Of a stretch of 64,000 bases of DNA, positions 42,790 through 52,241 are shown in pieces. Source of the DNA: Lachnospiraceae bacterium UBA3762. GTDB lineage: Bacteria; Bacillota; Clostridia; Lachnospirales; Lachnospiraceae. The DNA lies in the NCBI GenBank assembly GCA_002371615.1, contig DFGA01000011.1:25946-89945 (forward strand), written 5' to 3'. Each line of letters begins with the position of its first letter. Position 1 is the first letter of the stretch. A program made the translations under genes and the position numbers. The notes below the pieces were generated by a model. It was not told where the DNA came from, searched no databases, and saw only the letters and a list, made by a program, of their open reading frames with translations.

Positions 42790-43345
42790 ACTGAAAGGCA
42801 CCTTTGGCTATATACGGAAACAGACCTTGTTTGAAGCGGTCAAAACCGTAGTTCTGTTTGCCATGGCCCTTGGCATATTTATGATAGGATACAAGACTCT
42901 TGGCACCAAAAAGAGTCTTTGGTCTGTATTTGCGATCCTTGCATTACTTCCCGCAAGTAAATCGCTTGTAGGGCTGATAATGCTGCTCAGATTCCGGTCC
43001 CTTCCGGAATCCGAATACATAAAGCTTTCGTCCGTCATTGGCAGTATTCCCGCAATATATGAGAGTATTCTTACCACAAGCAGCAAAGCATATTTTGTTC
43101 CGGTGATTTGCTGTATTGCCTTTACGGTTACAGTGTTGATCCCGGATGGAAAATATGAATCCGCCGAGATCAAAAAGCACATAGAGACGGTATTGAATAA
43201 CGGTGGACATAAGGCGGTGGTCAAGGTTTTCGACAACAAAGAAGAGTTTATTGCCAGAATTAATCAGATGAATGAAAACTTAAGCGATGACAGCGGGGCA
43301 TCATCTGTGCGTATATTAAATACTCTTAAGGCGGTTTCTTTATGA
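42770..43345 (+). CDS. Unrecognised membrane protein
   Basis: 191 residues of no family I recognise. Two clear membrane helices (about 25-42 and 50-73) and a weaker hydrophobic stretch (about 107-125) precede a soluble C-terminal domain rich in charged residues. ATG 42770 has AAGGAG 7 bases upstream, inside the HAD gene. It overlaps the next gene (pseudouridine synthase) by 4 bases (ATGA), so translation is coupled on both sides. Position among rRNA-modification genes gives no functional clue. Confidence 0.75.
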   Translation: MKYIMRELKGTFGYIRKQTLFEAVKTVVLFAMALGIFMIGYKTLGTKKSLWSVFAILALLPASKSLVGLIMLLRFRSLPESEYIKLSSVIGSIPAIYESILTTSSKAYFVPVICCIAFTVTVLIPDGKYESAEIKKHIETVLNNGGHKAVVKVFDNKEEFIARINQMNENLSDDSGASSVRILNTLKAVSL

Positions 43346-44286
43346 AAGAGTATCGTATTTCTTCACAAGATGAGGGCCGAAGAATGGATAAATACGTTCA
43401 TCATATCCTTTCAGAGGCACCTGCGTCGTTTGTGTACAAAATGATCCGCAAGAAGAACATTGTTCTAAACGATAAAAAAGCTTTGGGAAATGAGATCCTT
43501 CATGAAGGAGACAACATAAAGTTCTATTTGTCCGATGAGACATTTGAAAAATTTACGAAAAATGCATCTTCATGTGACATTGTTCATGATATTCCTCCAA
43601 TAGTATACGAGGATGAGGATATTATTATAGTTAATAAACCCGCGGGTATGCTGTCGCAAAAATCATCCGCCGATTCCGTATCCCTTAATGAAATACTGTT
43701 ATCTTACGTGAATAACAGTAAAAGTGATGACGGCATGATAAGTACATTTACTCCCGCGGTATGTAACAGGCTTGACAGGAACACTTCCGGACTTGTGACT
43801 TTTGCCAAGACTTATAAGGGATCAAGATGTTTGTACGCAGCCTTTGCGGATCACAGAATAAAAAAATATTACAACTGTATTGTTAAAGGTGTCGTCCACA
43901 AGGAAATGGATCTTGCCGGAAGCCTCATAAAGAGTGAAAAGATTAATAAAGTCCGTGTATATAACGATACGGGGTCGGGAAAATATATTAATACAAGAGT
44001 ATATCCCATATCTTCAAATAATGAACTAAGCCTTCTCGAAATACTGCTTGTAACAGGGAAGACTCACCAGATAAGAGCTCATCTTGCCTCTGTTGGACAT
44101 CCGCTAATCGGAGATTATAAATACGGGGATAAACGGCTTAATGATGAATACAAAAGAAGATACGGCATCAATCATCAGATGCTTGTGTGCAGGAAAATGG
44201 AATTTGCGGATGATTTTGAGATAAAGAGTGTGTCCGGAAAGGAATTTGAAATAGAATTGCCGCATGAATTTTCAGAGGTGATCTGA
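43342..44286 (+). CDS. RluC/RluD-type pseudouridine synthase
   Basis: 314 residues. An N-terminal S4 RNA-binding domain (about 12-75) precedes a RluA-family catalytic domain. The catalytic Asp145 sits in NRLDRNTSGL, IVNKPAGML is the usual second block, and TGKTHQIRAHLASVGHPLIGD is the C-terminal signature. It should modify 23S rRNA uridines. RluC and RluD cannot be separated by eye. The stop shares one base with the start of the recU-like gene. Confidence 0.93.
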   Translation: MKEYRISSQDEGRRMDKYVHHILSEAPASFVYKMIRKKNIVLNDKKALGNEILHEGDNIKFYLSDETFEKFTKNASSCDIVHDIPPIVYEDEDIIIVNKPAGMLSQKSSADSVSLNEILLSYVNNSKSDDGMISTFTPAVCNRLDRNTSGLVTFAKTYKGSRCLYAAFADHRIKKYYNCIVKGVVHKEMDLAGSLIKSEKINKVRVYNDTGSGKYINTRVYPISSNNELSLLEILLVTGKTHQIRAHLASVGHPLIGDYKYGDKRLNDEYKRRYGINHQMLVCRKMEFADDFEIKSVSGKEFEIELPHEFSEVI

Positions 44287-44816
44287 TGGCAACATGGAGT
44301 TCAAGAGGTCTTCGTGGTTCTACTTTGGAAGACTTAATAAACAGAACAAACGAATTGTATAAAGAACACGGACTTTGTCTTGTTCAGAAGATCCCGACGC
44401 CTATCACCCCTATCAAAATGAATCAGGATCATACTCAGATCACGCTGGCATATTTTGACCAGAAGAGTACCGTTGATTATATAGGTGCCGTTCAGGGGAT
44501 ACCGGTTTGCTTTGATGCCAAAGAGTGTGCCGTTAACACATTTTCACTGGCTAATATTCATGAACATCAGATTTGTTTTATGGAAGATTTTGAGAAACAG
44601 GGCGGTATCAGTTTTATAATCATATACTATTCGCATATTGACCGGTTTTGTTATGTAAGATTCGCAAAGCTGAAGGAATTCTGGGACAGAATGAATTCCG
44701 GAGGGCGTAAGAGCTTTCGCATGGAAGAACTTGAAGAAGGATTTGATTTAAAATCCCATGAAGGTATTTTTGTTCCTTATCTTGACGGTATCAAAAAAGA
44801 TTTGACATTACGATAA
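44286..44816 (+). CDS. recU: Holliday junction resolvase RecU
   Basis: 176 residues with the RecU fold signature. The N-terminal RGLRGSTLEDLINRTNELY precedes the nuclease core: KSTVDYIG supplies the first acidic residue, and CFDAKEC holds the D-x-K pair (Glu in Bacillus RecU, Asp here). LANIHEHQICFM and a FIIIYYSHIDRFCYVRF strand-turn-strand follow. RecU cuts Holliday junctions migrated by RuvAB, whose genes are at 18212-19835. The -35 element of the his promoter lies inside its 3' end. Confidence 0.9.
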   Translation: MATWSSRGLRGSTLEDLINRTNELYKEHGLCLVQKIPTPITPIKMNQDHTQITLAYFDQKSTVDYIGAVQGIPVCFDAKECAVNTFSLANIHEHQICFMEDFEKQGGISFIIIYYSHIDRFCYVRFAKLKEFWDRMNSGGRKSFRMEELEEGFDLKSHEGIFVPYLDGIKKDLTLR

Positions 44817-44831
44817 GGTGTCTTATATAAT
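44802..44831 (+). promoter_or_regulatory. Promoter of the histidine operon
   Basis: Consensus TTGACA (44802-44807), 18-base spacer, consensus TATAAT (44826-44831). The leader of about 50 bases shows no T-box or His-rich leader peptide. Confidence 0.85.
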
Positions 44832-44888
44832 TTCGTGTGATAACATGGTAACGAATTAGCAATTTAAAGCATTAAAGTGGAGAGGATT

Positions 44889-46523
44889 ATGAATAATCAT
44901 TATTACACACCGGAAGGAGTCAGGGATATCATTCCTTCCGAGTACGACACTAAGAGTGAACTGACAGATAATATATTAAGTCTCATGAAGCAAGAAGGAT
45001 TTTTGCTCATGCAGACTCCTTCGTTCGAATATTTCGATGTTTTTGCAAGCAATATAGGGACCGTACCGTCTAGCCAGTTATATAAGTTTTATGACAAAGA
45101 GGGTAATACGCTTGTCCTTCGTCCGGATTTTACTCCCGCAATGGCCCGTGCATTTTCGAAACTTTACTTTAATGTATCGTCTCCGGTCAAGTTGTGTTAC
45201 AGCGGGAATACTTTTATTAACGGAGATGATCTGAACGGAAGATTAAAAGAGAGCACCCAGATCGGTGCCGAACTGTATAACGATGACTCGTGCGAGGCAG
45301 ATGCGGCGATCATTCATCTTGTTGTAAATTGCATGAAGACAATGGGTTTTAATGATTTTGTCGTATCGGTCGGAAACGGGAATTTCTTTAAAGGGTTATG
45401 CGAAGAACTCGGTATATCGGAAGCTGAAGAATTATCGCTTCTCAGCCTTATATCCGCGAAAAACTATTATAAAGCGAAGGAACTTCTTGCGTCTTTAAAT
45501 ATTGACAAAGAGCATACGGATCTTATCGTTAACATTTCGGATTCGTACACATCCAAGGAATCCCTGTATGAACTGAAGGATAAAGTCAACAACGATAAAT
45601 GCTGCAAGGCTCTCGACCGGCTCATTAAAATTGCGGATCTGCTGGACGAATCCGATAATAACGGGTATATTTCCATTGATCTCGGACTTCTGAACAAATA
45701 CAACTATTATACAGGTGTATTATTCAGAGCCTATACTTACGGCAGCGGTGACGCCATTATAAAGGGCGGCAGATACGATAATCTTGTAAGCAAGTTCGGA
45801 AAGCCTGCTCCCGCCATAGGATTCGGAATATCGGTAGATGATGCTATTATTGCTTTGAGCGGGCAGAAAGATACGGGATATACCGGCAAGAAATATCTTA
45901 CATTCGCGCTTACAAAGGGCAGACTGGCCGATAAGACAATGAATATACTTGAAAAGGCAGGTATTTCATGCGAACAGCTCAAAGATAAAGAAACGAGAAA
46001 ACTGATCTTCGTAAATGAAGAATTGAAATTAAGGTTTTTCCTTGCAAAAGGACCGGATGTTCCGACATATGTTGAGCATGGTGTTGCTGATATAGGTGTA
46101 GTCGGATCAGATACCATCCGGGAAGAGAACCGGAAAGTACTCGAAGTTCTGGATCTTATGATAGGAAAGTGCCGTATGTGCGTGTGCGGGCCGAAAAGTG
46201 CTTCGGGACTGCTAAAAACCCGGGATATCATCAAAGTAGCCACCAAATATCCGAAAATAGCCAAGGCATATTTTAACGAGGAACGGCATCAAAGTGTGGA
46301 TATTATAAAGCTTAACGGCAGCATTGAACTTGCTCCGATAGTTGGATTGTCCGATTGTATAGTTGATATAGTCGAGACCGGGTCCACTCTTCGTGAGAAC
46401 GGGCTTGAAGTGCTTGAGGAAATATGTGATCTGTCTGCCAGAATGATAGTTAACCCCGTTTCAATGAGGCTTCAGTCAAAAAGGATAAATGATCTTATTG
46501 ACAGGATCAAGGAGGAATTATGA
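44889..46523 (+). CDS. hisZG: HisZ-HisG fusion: ATP phosphoribosyltransferase with its regulatory subunit
   Basis: A single uninterrupted frame of 544 residues. Residues 1 to about 325 are HisZ, a histidyl-tRNA synthetase-like regulatory subunit (YYTPEGVRDIIPSEYD at the start, GRYDNL..KPAPAIGFGIS near the end). From about residue 334 begins a complete short-form HisG (YLTFALTKGRL, GVADIGVVGSDTI, DCIVDIVETGSTLRENGL). Together they catalyse the first, feedback-regulated step of histidine synthesis. HisZ and short HisG normally are separate polypeptides in an octamer; here a linker of about 10 residues joins them. ATG 44889 follows GGAG at 44879-44882. The stop overlaps hisD by 4 bases. Confidence 0.92.
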   Translation: MNNHYYTPEGVRDIIPSEYDTKSELTDNILSLMKQEGFLLMQTPSFEYFDVFASNIGTVPSSQLYKFYDKEGNTLVLRPDFTPAMARAFSKLYFNVSSPVKLCYSGNTFINGDDLNGRLKESTQIGAELYNDDSCEADAAIIHLVVNCMKTMGFNDFVVSVGNGNFFKGLCEELGISEAEELSLLSLISAKNYYKAKELLASLNIDKEHTDLIVNISDSYTSKESLYELKDKVNNDKCCKALDRLIKIADLLDESDNNGYISIDLGLLNKYNYYTGVLFRAYTYGSGDAIIKGGRYDNLVSKFGKPAPAIGFGISVDDAIIALSGQKDTGYTGKKYLTFALTKGRLADKTMNILEKAGISCEQLKDKETRKLIFVNEELKLRFFLAKGPDVPTYVEHGVADIGVVGSDTIREENRKVLEVLDLMIGKCRMCVCGPKSASGLLKTRDIIKVATKYPKIAKAYFNEERHQSVDIIKLNGSIELAPIVGLSDCIVDIVETGSTLRENGLEVLEEICDLSARMIVNPVSMRLQSKRINDLIDRIKEEL

Positions 46524-47821
46524 GAATAGTATCATTAACCGAGGATTCAATAAAGGATATATTATCAGGGCTGCTTAAAAGAAACCCGGGTCAATACACC
46601 GGATATGAAAAGACTGTTAACGAAATAATTGAAAATGTCAGGCAAAACGGCGATCAGGCGGTATTTGAATACACCAGGAAATTCGACAAATGGAATATTG
46701 ATAAAGATAATATTCGAGTCAGTGAGAGTGAGATCGAAGAAGCATACACATCTTACGACAAAAATCTTATCGGGGTAATGGAGAGAAGTGCCGCCAATAT
46801 TACCGAATACCACAAAAAACAGCTTCAAAACAGCTGGATAGATACAAAAGAAGACGGAACCATTCTCGGACAGAAAGTAACACCTATTGAGACTGTAGGC
46901 GTATATGTACCCGGAGGGAAGGCAGCATATCCTTCCTCAACTCTTATGTGCATAATTCCCGCTGTAGTAGCAGGAGTAAAGAGGATCATAATGCTTACTC
47001 CCGCCGATGCGGAAGGCAGAGTGGCTCCGAGTACACTTGTGGCAGCCAGGATAACAGGGGTAAAAGAGATATATAAAGTCGGAGGAGCTCAGGCAATAGC
47101 CGCAATGGCACACGGGACACAGTCAGTTCCGAAGGTTGATAAGATCGTAGGCCCCGGTAATATATTTGTAGCACTTGCCAAGAAGGCGGTATTCGGATAT
47201 GTCAGCATCGATTCTGTTGCAGGCCCCAGTGAGATACTTGTACTTGCTGATGAGAGTGCCAATCCCAAATATGTTGCGGCGGATCTTTTGTCCCAGGCCG
47301 AGCATGATGAACTTGCAAGTGCTATCCTTGTAACAAGCAGCAGGGAACTTGCCGAAAAGGTATCTGAATATGTGGATGACTTTGTCAAACTGCTTGAGAG
47401 AAAGGAAATAATAACCAAATCTCTTGATAATTACGGATATATCCTGGTGGCGGAAGATATGGATAAAGCTATAGAAGCAGCCAATACCATTGCTTCGGAG
47501 CATGTTGAGATAATCACAAAAGACCCGTACGGGACTATGACCAGGATCAAAAATGCAGGAGCTATTTTCCTTGGTGAATACTCCAGTGAACCACTCGGAG
47601 ATTATTATGCCGGGCCCAATCATGTGCTACCTACAAACGGAACTGCAAAGTTTTTCTCACCACTGGGAGTTGATGCATTTATTAAGAAAAGCAGTATAAT
47701 CTGTTATTCCCAAAAGGCGCTTAGGGATGCGTGCGATGATATAATGAGTTTTGCAAGGTCTGAAGGTCTGACGGCCCATGCCAATTCAATAGGTGTAAGA
47801 TTTGATAAAGGAGTGATGTAA
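46520..47821 (+). CDS. hisD: Histidinol dehydrogenase
   Basis: 433 residues, zinc enzyme that oxidises histidinol to histidine in two NAD-dependent steps. Characteristic blocks are VGVYVPGGKAAYPSSTLMC, IYKVGGAQAIAAMAHGT, DKIVGPGNIFVALAKK, DSVAGPSEILV, LSQAEHDELASAIL and AGPNHVLPTNGTAKF. Length is normal. The start overlaps the hisZG stop (ATGA) with AAGGAGG upstream. Confidence 0.98.
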   Translation: MRIVSLTEDSIKDILSGLLKRNPGQYTGYEKTVNEIIENVRQNGDQAVFEYTRKFDKWNIDKDNIRVSESEIEEAYTSYDKNLIGVMERSAANITEYHKKQLQNSWIDTKEDGTILGQKVTPIETVGVYVPGGKAAYPSSTLMCIIPAVVAGVKRIIMLTPADAEGRVAPSTLVAARITGVKEIYKVGGAQAIAAMAHGTQSVPKVDKIVGPGNIFVALAKKAVFGYVSIDSVAGPSEILVLADESANPKYVAADLLSQAEHDELASAILVTSSRELAEKVSEYVDDFVKLLERKEIITKSLDNYGYILVAEDMDKAIEAANTIASEHVEIITKDPYGTMTRIKNAGAIFLGEYSSEPLGDYYAGPNHVLPTNGTAKFFSPLGVDAFIKKSSIICYSQKALRDACDDIMSFARSEGLTAHANSIGVRFDKGVM

Positions 47822-47822
47822 T

Positions 47823-48428
47823 ATGCCCTCTAAGAGTACAAAAGCAAGAACCAGCGAGAAAAGTCGCGAAACTAAAGAAACTTCTATTACCGTTAGTTTA
47901 AACATAGACGGAAAGGGAGAGGCCAAAATCGATTCCGGCATAGGTTTTTTTGATCATATGCTTGAAGGATTTGCCAAACACGGATTCTTTGATCTGACTC
48001 TTTCATGTGAAGGCGATCTTCACGTTGACGGGCATCATACGGTTGAAGACTGCGGGATCGTACTTGGAGAAGCGATCAAAGAGGCTCTCGGAACGAAAGA
48101 AGGTATAAAACGGTATGGACATATGATCCTGCCTATGGATGATGCTCTTGTAATGTGCGCTGTTGATCTGTGCGGCAGACCTTATCTTATGTTTGATGCC
48201 GATTTTGCCAGTGAGAGGATCGGATATCTTGATACAGAGCTGATCAGGGAATTCTTTTATGCCGTAAGCTACAGTGCCGGCATGAACATACATATAAAAG
48301 TACTCTCGGGGTTCAACTCGCATCATATTTGTGAAGCCATGTTCAAAAGTTTTGCAAAAGCACTCGATGATGCAACCGGATTTGATGCGAGGATCACAAA
48401 TGTTTTGTCCACGAAAGGATCACTTTAA
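47823..48428 (+). CDS. hisB: Imidazoleglycerol-phosphate dehydratase
   Basis: 201 residues, the single-function plant/Gram-positive form without a phosphatase domain. Metal-binding blocks are FFDHMLEGFAKHG, DGHHTVEDCGI and NSHHICEAMFKSFAKAL. It dehydrates imidazoleglycerol phosphate to imidazole-acetol phosphate. It lies one base after hisD, with AAAGGAG in the end of that gene. The stop shares its last base with the next start (TAATG). Confidence 0.98.
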   Translation: MPSKSTKARTSEKSRETKETSITVSLNIDGKGEAKIDSGIGFFDHMLEGFAKHGFFDLTLSCEGDLHVDGHHTVEDCGIVLGEAIKEALGTKEGIKRYGHMILPMDDALVMCAVDLCGRPYLMFDADFASERIGYLDTELIREFFYAVSYSAGMNIHIKVLSGFNSHHICEAMFKSFAKALDDATGFDARITNVLSTKGSL

Positions 48429-49690
48429 TGAATAAACTTCTGATACCGTGTGTATATTTAAAAAATAAGACGCTGATCAAAGGATTTTCCGATAATGCTG
48501 TTATCAGTGATGATCCTGTGTCGTACTGTACATCTCTGGCAGTAAACGGAGCCGATGCCATACTGCTGTTTGATCTTTCCGATGACGATGATGAACACGA
48601 GGAAGCTCTGCTGACAGTTCGGGCGATTACAAGAGCCACGGATACTCCTGTCTACGGGGCAGGCAATATCAAGAGACTCGAAGATGTCAAAAAACTTTTA
48701 TATGCAGGATGCCGTAAAGTTGCACTTAATATGGCAAAGCAGACAAATATCGATCTGATCGAAGAAGCCGGCAAGCGATTTTCCAAAAACAAGGTCTATG
48801 TATGTGCCGACAGTCTCGAGCAGATACTGGATAATCTGAAGGTTATCAAAGAAAATACATCCGGTGCCATACTGCTTGGAAAACTCTTCATCGAAAAATT
48901 TGATGAGATCCCCGTCGTACCTTTGATCAATGACGATTTTAATATTGATATCCTGAAGAAAAACTGTGTATACGGTATTACGGGAGATGTTATTAACAAC
49001 CGTGCGGATGATCTGTATTCAATGAAAGATGAATTGGAAAGGGACGGTATAGATACATCTATCGGTAAAACGACCGTAGCCTGGAGCGATCTTAAATGCG
49101 ACAAAGACGGTCTTATTCCGGTCATATGCCAGGACTCTGTAACATCCCAGGTATTGATGCTTGCATATATGAATCGCGAAGCGTATGAAAAAACGGTTCG
49201 TGAAGGCATCATGACGTACTATTCAAGATCGAGAAAATGCCTGTGGCGCAAAGGTGATACAAGCGGGCATTACCAGTACGTAAAATCATTGGATTCCGAT
49301 TGTGACAGCGATGCTCTTCTTGCCAAAGTCGTTCAGATAGGAAATGCCTGCCATACCGGGGCTTATTCATGTTTCTTCAATGAGATAATCCGTAAAGAGG
49401 GCGGTAAAACCAACCCCTACACGATACTTGAAGATGTTATGAAAGTTATACTTGACAGGAAAGAGAATCCGAAAGAAGGATCATATACAAATTATTTGTT
49501 TGATAAGGGTCTCGATAAGATACTCAAGAAAGTGGGAGAAGAAGCTACGGAGATAGTTATTGCCGCCAAAAATCCCGAACCGGAAGAGAGCAAATACGAA
49601 ATAGCGGATTTTCTCTATCATGTAATGGTCCTTATGGCTGTTAAAGGACTTACGTGGGATGATGTTATGGAAGAACTGGCCAACAGATAG
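48428..49690 (+). CDS. hisIE: HisF-like domain fused to HisI-HisE
   Basis: 420 residues in three parts. The C-terminal two thirds is a standard bifunctional HisIE: phosphoribosyl-AMP cyclohydrolase (about 215-320, with RSRKCLWRKGDTSGH, DCDSDALL and GNACHTGAYSCFF) and phosphoribosyl-ATP pyrophosphatase (about 325-420, with KKVGEEATEIVIAAKN). The first ~210 residues look like a HisA/HisF barrel (GADAILLFDL, then YGAGNIKRLEDVKKLLYAGCRKVAL). The catalytic aspartate after IPC is replaced by Tyr10, so this part probably has no cyclase activity. hisA, a true hisF, hisH and hisC are not in the window. Confidence 0.88.
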   Translation: MNKLLIPCVYLKNKTLIKGFSDNAVISDDPVSYCTSLAVNGADAILLFDLSDDDDEHEEALLTVRAITRATDTPVYGAGNIKRLEDVKKLLYAGCRKVALNMAKQTNIDLIEEAGKRFSKNKVYVCADSLEQILDNLKVIKENTSGAILLGKLFIEKFDEIPVVPLINDDFNIDILKKNCVYGITGDVINNRADDLYSMKDELERDGIDTSIGKTTVAWSDLKCDKDGLIPVICQDSVTSQVLMLAYMNREAYEKTVREGIMTYYSRSRKCLWRKGDTSGHYQYVKSLDSDCDSDALLAKVVQIGNACHTGAYSCFFNEIIRKEGGKTNPYTILEDVMKVILDRKENPKEGSYTNYLFDKGLDKILKKVGEEATEIVIAAKNPEPEESKYEIADFLYHVMVLMAVKGLTWDDVMEELANR

Positions 49691-49696
49691 ATTCTG

Positions 49697-51562
49697 ATGA
49701 ATAAACTTGCTCTGCCCAACAGAATACTCAAATCGGTCGATAAGCCCGCCCGTTATATAGGTCATGAAGTTAATGCCGTATATAAGGATCCGGAAGGGCT
49801 TATTCGTTTTGCCATGTGTTTTCCCGATCTGTATGAGATAGGAATGAGTCATCTCGGGATCCAGCTATTATACGATATGTTCAATTCATACGATGATGTG
49901 TGGTGTGAGCGTGTATACGCGGTCTGGACGGATCTGTACGATATAATGAAAGAGGAAGAAATACCACTGTTTGCTTTGGAGTCCCAGGATGAGATTTCAA
50001 AGTTTGATTTTCTGGGCATCACACTTCAGTATGAGATGTGCTACACGAATATTCTTCAGATACTTGATCTGTCAGGCATTCCTTTTTATTCGGATCAAAG
50101 GGATAATGATGATCCGATCGTGATATGCGGAGGTCCGTGTACATATAATCCGGAACCCGTGGCTGATTTTTTTGATCTTGTATATATAGGCGAGGGAGAA
50201 ACAATTTACAGGCCGTTGCTTGATCTGTATAAGGAATGCAAAAATAACGGATATGACAGGAAAGAATTCATTCATAAGGCCGCATGCCTTCCCGGAATAT
50301 ATGCACCTTCATGCTACAAAGCCACATATAATGACGATAATACATTGAAGCAGTTCATGCCGTTGTATGATGATATTCCGTCCAGAATAGAAAAGGAAAT
50401 TGTCACCGATCTTTCGGGATCATGTTATCCCCTTAAGCCCGTAGTACCTTATATTAAAGCAACCCAGGACAGAGTGGTTCTTGAAATACAAAGAGGCTGT
50501 ATCAGGGGATGCCGCTTTTGCCAGGCAGGTTCCGTGTATAAACCGATCAGATCAAGAGATGAGAAGAAACTCGAAGAATATGCGAAGCAGATGATCATAA
50601 ATACAGGACATGAGGAGATCTCCCTGTCCTCCCTGTCTTCATCGGACTACCCGGAATTGTACAAACTTTGTGATTTTCTGATAAATGAGTTTTCCGAACG
50701 TCATATTAATATATCCCTTCCGTCACTTCGTGTGGATGCTTTTTCGCTTGATGTCATGAGTAAAGTCCAGGATATTAAGAAATCGGTCATTACTTTTGCA
50801 CCCGAAGCCGGAAGCCAGAGAATGAGAAATGTTATAAATAAGGGTCTTACAAAAGAAGATATAATGGAAGGGTGCCGCAAGGCTTTTATCGGTGGCTGGA
50901 CAAGGGTTAAATTATATTTTATGCTTGGTCTTCCGTTTGAGACCGAAGAGGATATGATCGGAATAGCCGAACTGTCCAATGATATTGCAAAACTGTATTA
51001 TGATACAATACCGAAAGAAGAGCGTAAAACAAAAGTATCCATAGTATCTTCAACCTCATTTTTTGTCCCGAAACCGTTCACGCCTTTTCAGTGGGCTAAA
51101 ATGAATACGATGGATGAGTTTAGATACAAGGCTCATGTTGTCAATACGGCAATGAAACAGCAGCTCAACCATAAGAGCATTAAATACAACTGGCATGCTG
51201 CGGATGTATCTGTTCTTGAAGGTGTATTTGCCAGGGGAGACAGAAGATTATCCAAAGTTCTTGAAATTGCCTATAAAAAGGGGTGCATGTTTGACGCCTG
51301 GACTGAAAACTTCCGGTTTGAGCCGTGGGAAGAAGCTTTTTCGGAAGCGGATATAGATCCTTCGTTTTACTATAATCGGGAGAGAGATACGGATGAATTG
51401 CTTCCCTGGGATTTTATTGATACCGGTGTAACAAAGGAATTCCTTAAAAGAGAATATCTTAACGCAAAAGAAGGAAAGGTCACTCCGAATTGCAGGGAAA
51501 AGTGCAGCGGATGCGGTGTGGCCAAATACCACGGAGGTGTCTGCATTGAAAGTAAGAATTAG
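49697..51562 (+). CDS. B12-binding-domain radical SAM protein (TIGR03960 type)
   Basis: 621 residues. An N-terminal cobalamin-binding-like domain (about 20-180; FPDLYEIGMSHLGIQLLYD) precedes a radical SAM core. Its 4Fe-4S motif CxxxCxxC is Cys268, Cys272, Cys275 in RGCIRGCRFCQAG. ITFAPEAGSQRMRNVINKG is typical. The C-terminus ends in a CREKCSGCG cluster. The reaction is unknown; the family is regularly encoded beside the DUF2344 protein and RNase E/G, as here. It starts 6 bases after hisIE and overlaps the next gene by 17 bases. Confidence 0.9.
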   Translation: MNKLALPNRILKSVDKPARYIGHEVNAVYKDPEGLIRFAMCFPDLYEIGMSHLGIQLLYDMFNSYDDVWCERVYAVWTDLYDIMKEEEIPLFALESQDEISKFDFLGITLQYEMCYTNILQILDLSGIPFYSDQRDNDDPIVICGGPCTYNPEPVADFFDLVYIGEGETIYRPLLDLYKECKNNGYDRKEFIHKAACLPGIYAPSCYKATYNDDNTLKQFMPLYDDIPSRIEKEIVTDLSGSCYPLKPVVPYIKATQDRVVLEIQRGCIRGCRFCQAGSVYKPIRSRDEKKLEEYAKQMIINTGHEEISLSSLSSSDYPELYKLCDFLINEFSERHINISLPSLRVDAFSLDVMSKVQDIKKSVITFAPEAGSQRMRNVINKGLTKEDIMEGCRKAFIGGWTRVKLYFMLGLPFETEEDMIGIAELSNDIAKLYYDTIPKEERKTKVSIVSSTSFFVPKPFTPFQWAKMNTMDEFRYKAHVVNTAMKQQLNHKSIKYNWHAADVSVLEGVFARGDRRLSKVLEIAYKKGCMFDAWTENFRFEPWEEAFSEADIDPSFYYNRERDTDELLPWDFIDTGVTKEFLKREYLNAKEGKVTPNCREKCSGCGVAKYHGGVCIESKN

Positions 51563-52241
51563 ATTTTCAAAATCAGGCGCACTGGTATATATCGGACATC
51601 TTGATGTAATGAGGTATTTTCAAAAACTGTTCCGAAGAGCGAATATACCTGTGGCATATTCGGAAGGATTTTCCCCGCATCAGATACTATCGTTTACTCC
51701 TCCGCTGCCTTTGGGGATGGAAAGTACCGGTGAGTATGCGGATGTTGAACTTACAAAACCGGTTGTGACGAAAGAAGCTTTAAGTGCGCTTGCCCTTCAA
51801 TCGGTACCGGAGATAGAAATACTGTCATTTAAAGAACTTCCGCCCAAATGCGAAAGCGCAATGGCTTCCGTCGCGGCCGCAAGATATTCGGTCGGATCAA
51901 ATACCGGAGACGATATCATAAAACTTGCCGGCATTATCAGCTCTTTTAAGGAAGCAGATGAGGTAAGGATCGTTAAGAAAACGAAAAAAAATGAGAAGGA
52001 AGTCAATATAAGACCGCTTGTTTATGAACTTTGTTACGTCAAAGAGTCAAATGAGCTGGAAATGCTCATATCATCCGGAAGCACGGATAACATCAAGCCG
52101 GAATATGTTATAGAAGGATTACTGTCTATAGCGGATGAGAGCATTTGTTCTGATGAACTGATCTTTAAAAGAATCGATCAGTATGCCCGGATAGATGAGA
52201 AGCTTGTTTCTCTTGATGAAATTGGATGCGATATCTTATGA
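51546..52241 (+). CDS. DUF2344 (TIGR03936-type) protein
   Basis: About 231 residues beginning at TTG 51546, 8 bases after GGAGG (51533-51537). The family start MKVRIRFSKSGALVYIGHLD fits this codon exactly; GTG codons upstream would add non-family residues. SEGFSPHQILSFTPPLPLGMESTGEY is the conserved core. In some genomes this domain is fused to the radical SAM protein. The function is unknown, presumably RNA- or ribosome-related from its partners. The stop overlaps the next ATG (ATGA). Confidence 0.87.
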   Translation: MKVRIRFSKSGALVYIGHLDVMRYFQKLFRRANIPVAYSEGFSPHQILSFTPPLPLGMESTGEYADVELTKPVVTKEALSALALQSVPEIEILSFKELPPKCESAMASVAAARYSVGSNTGDDIIKLAGIISSFKEADEVRIVKKTKKNEKEVNIRPLVYELCYVKESNELEMLISSGSTDNIKPEYVIEGLLSIADESICSDELIFKRIDQYARIDEKLVSLDEIGCDIL

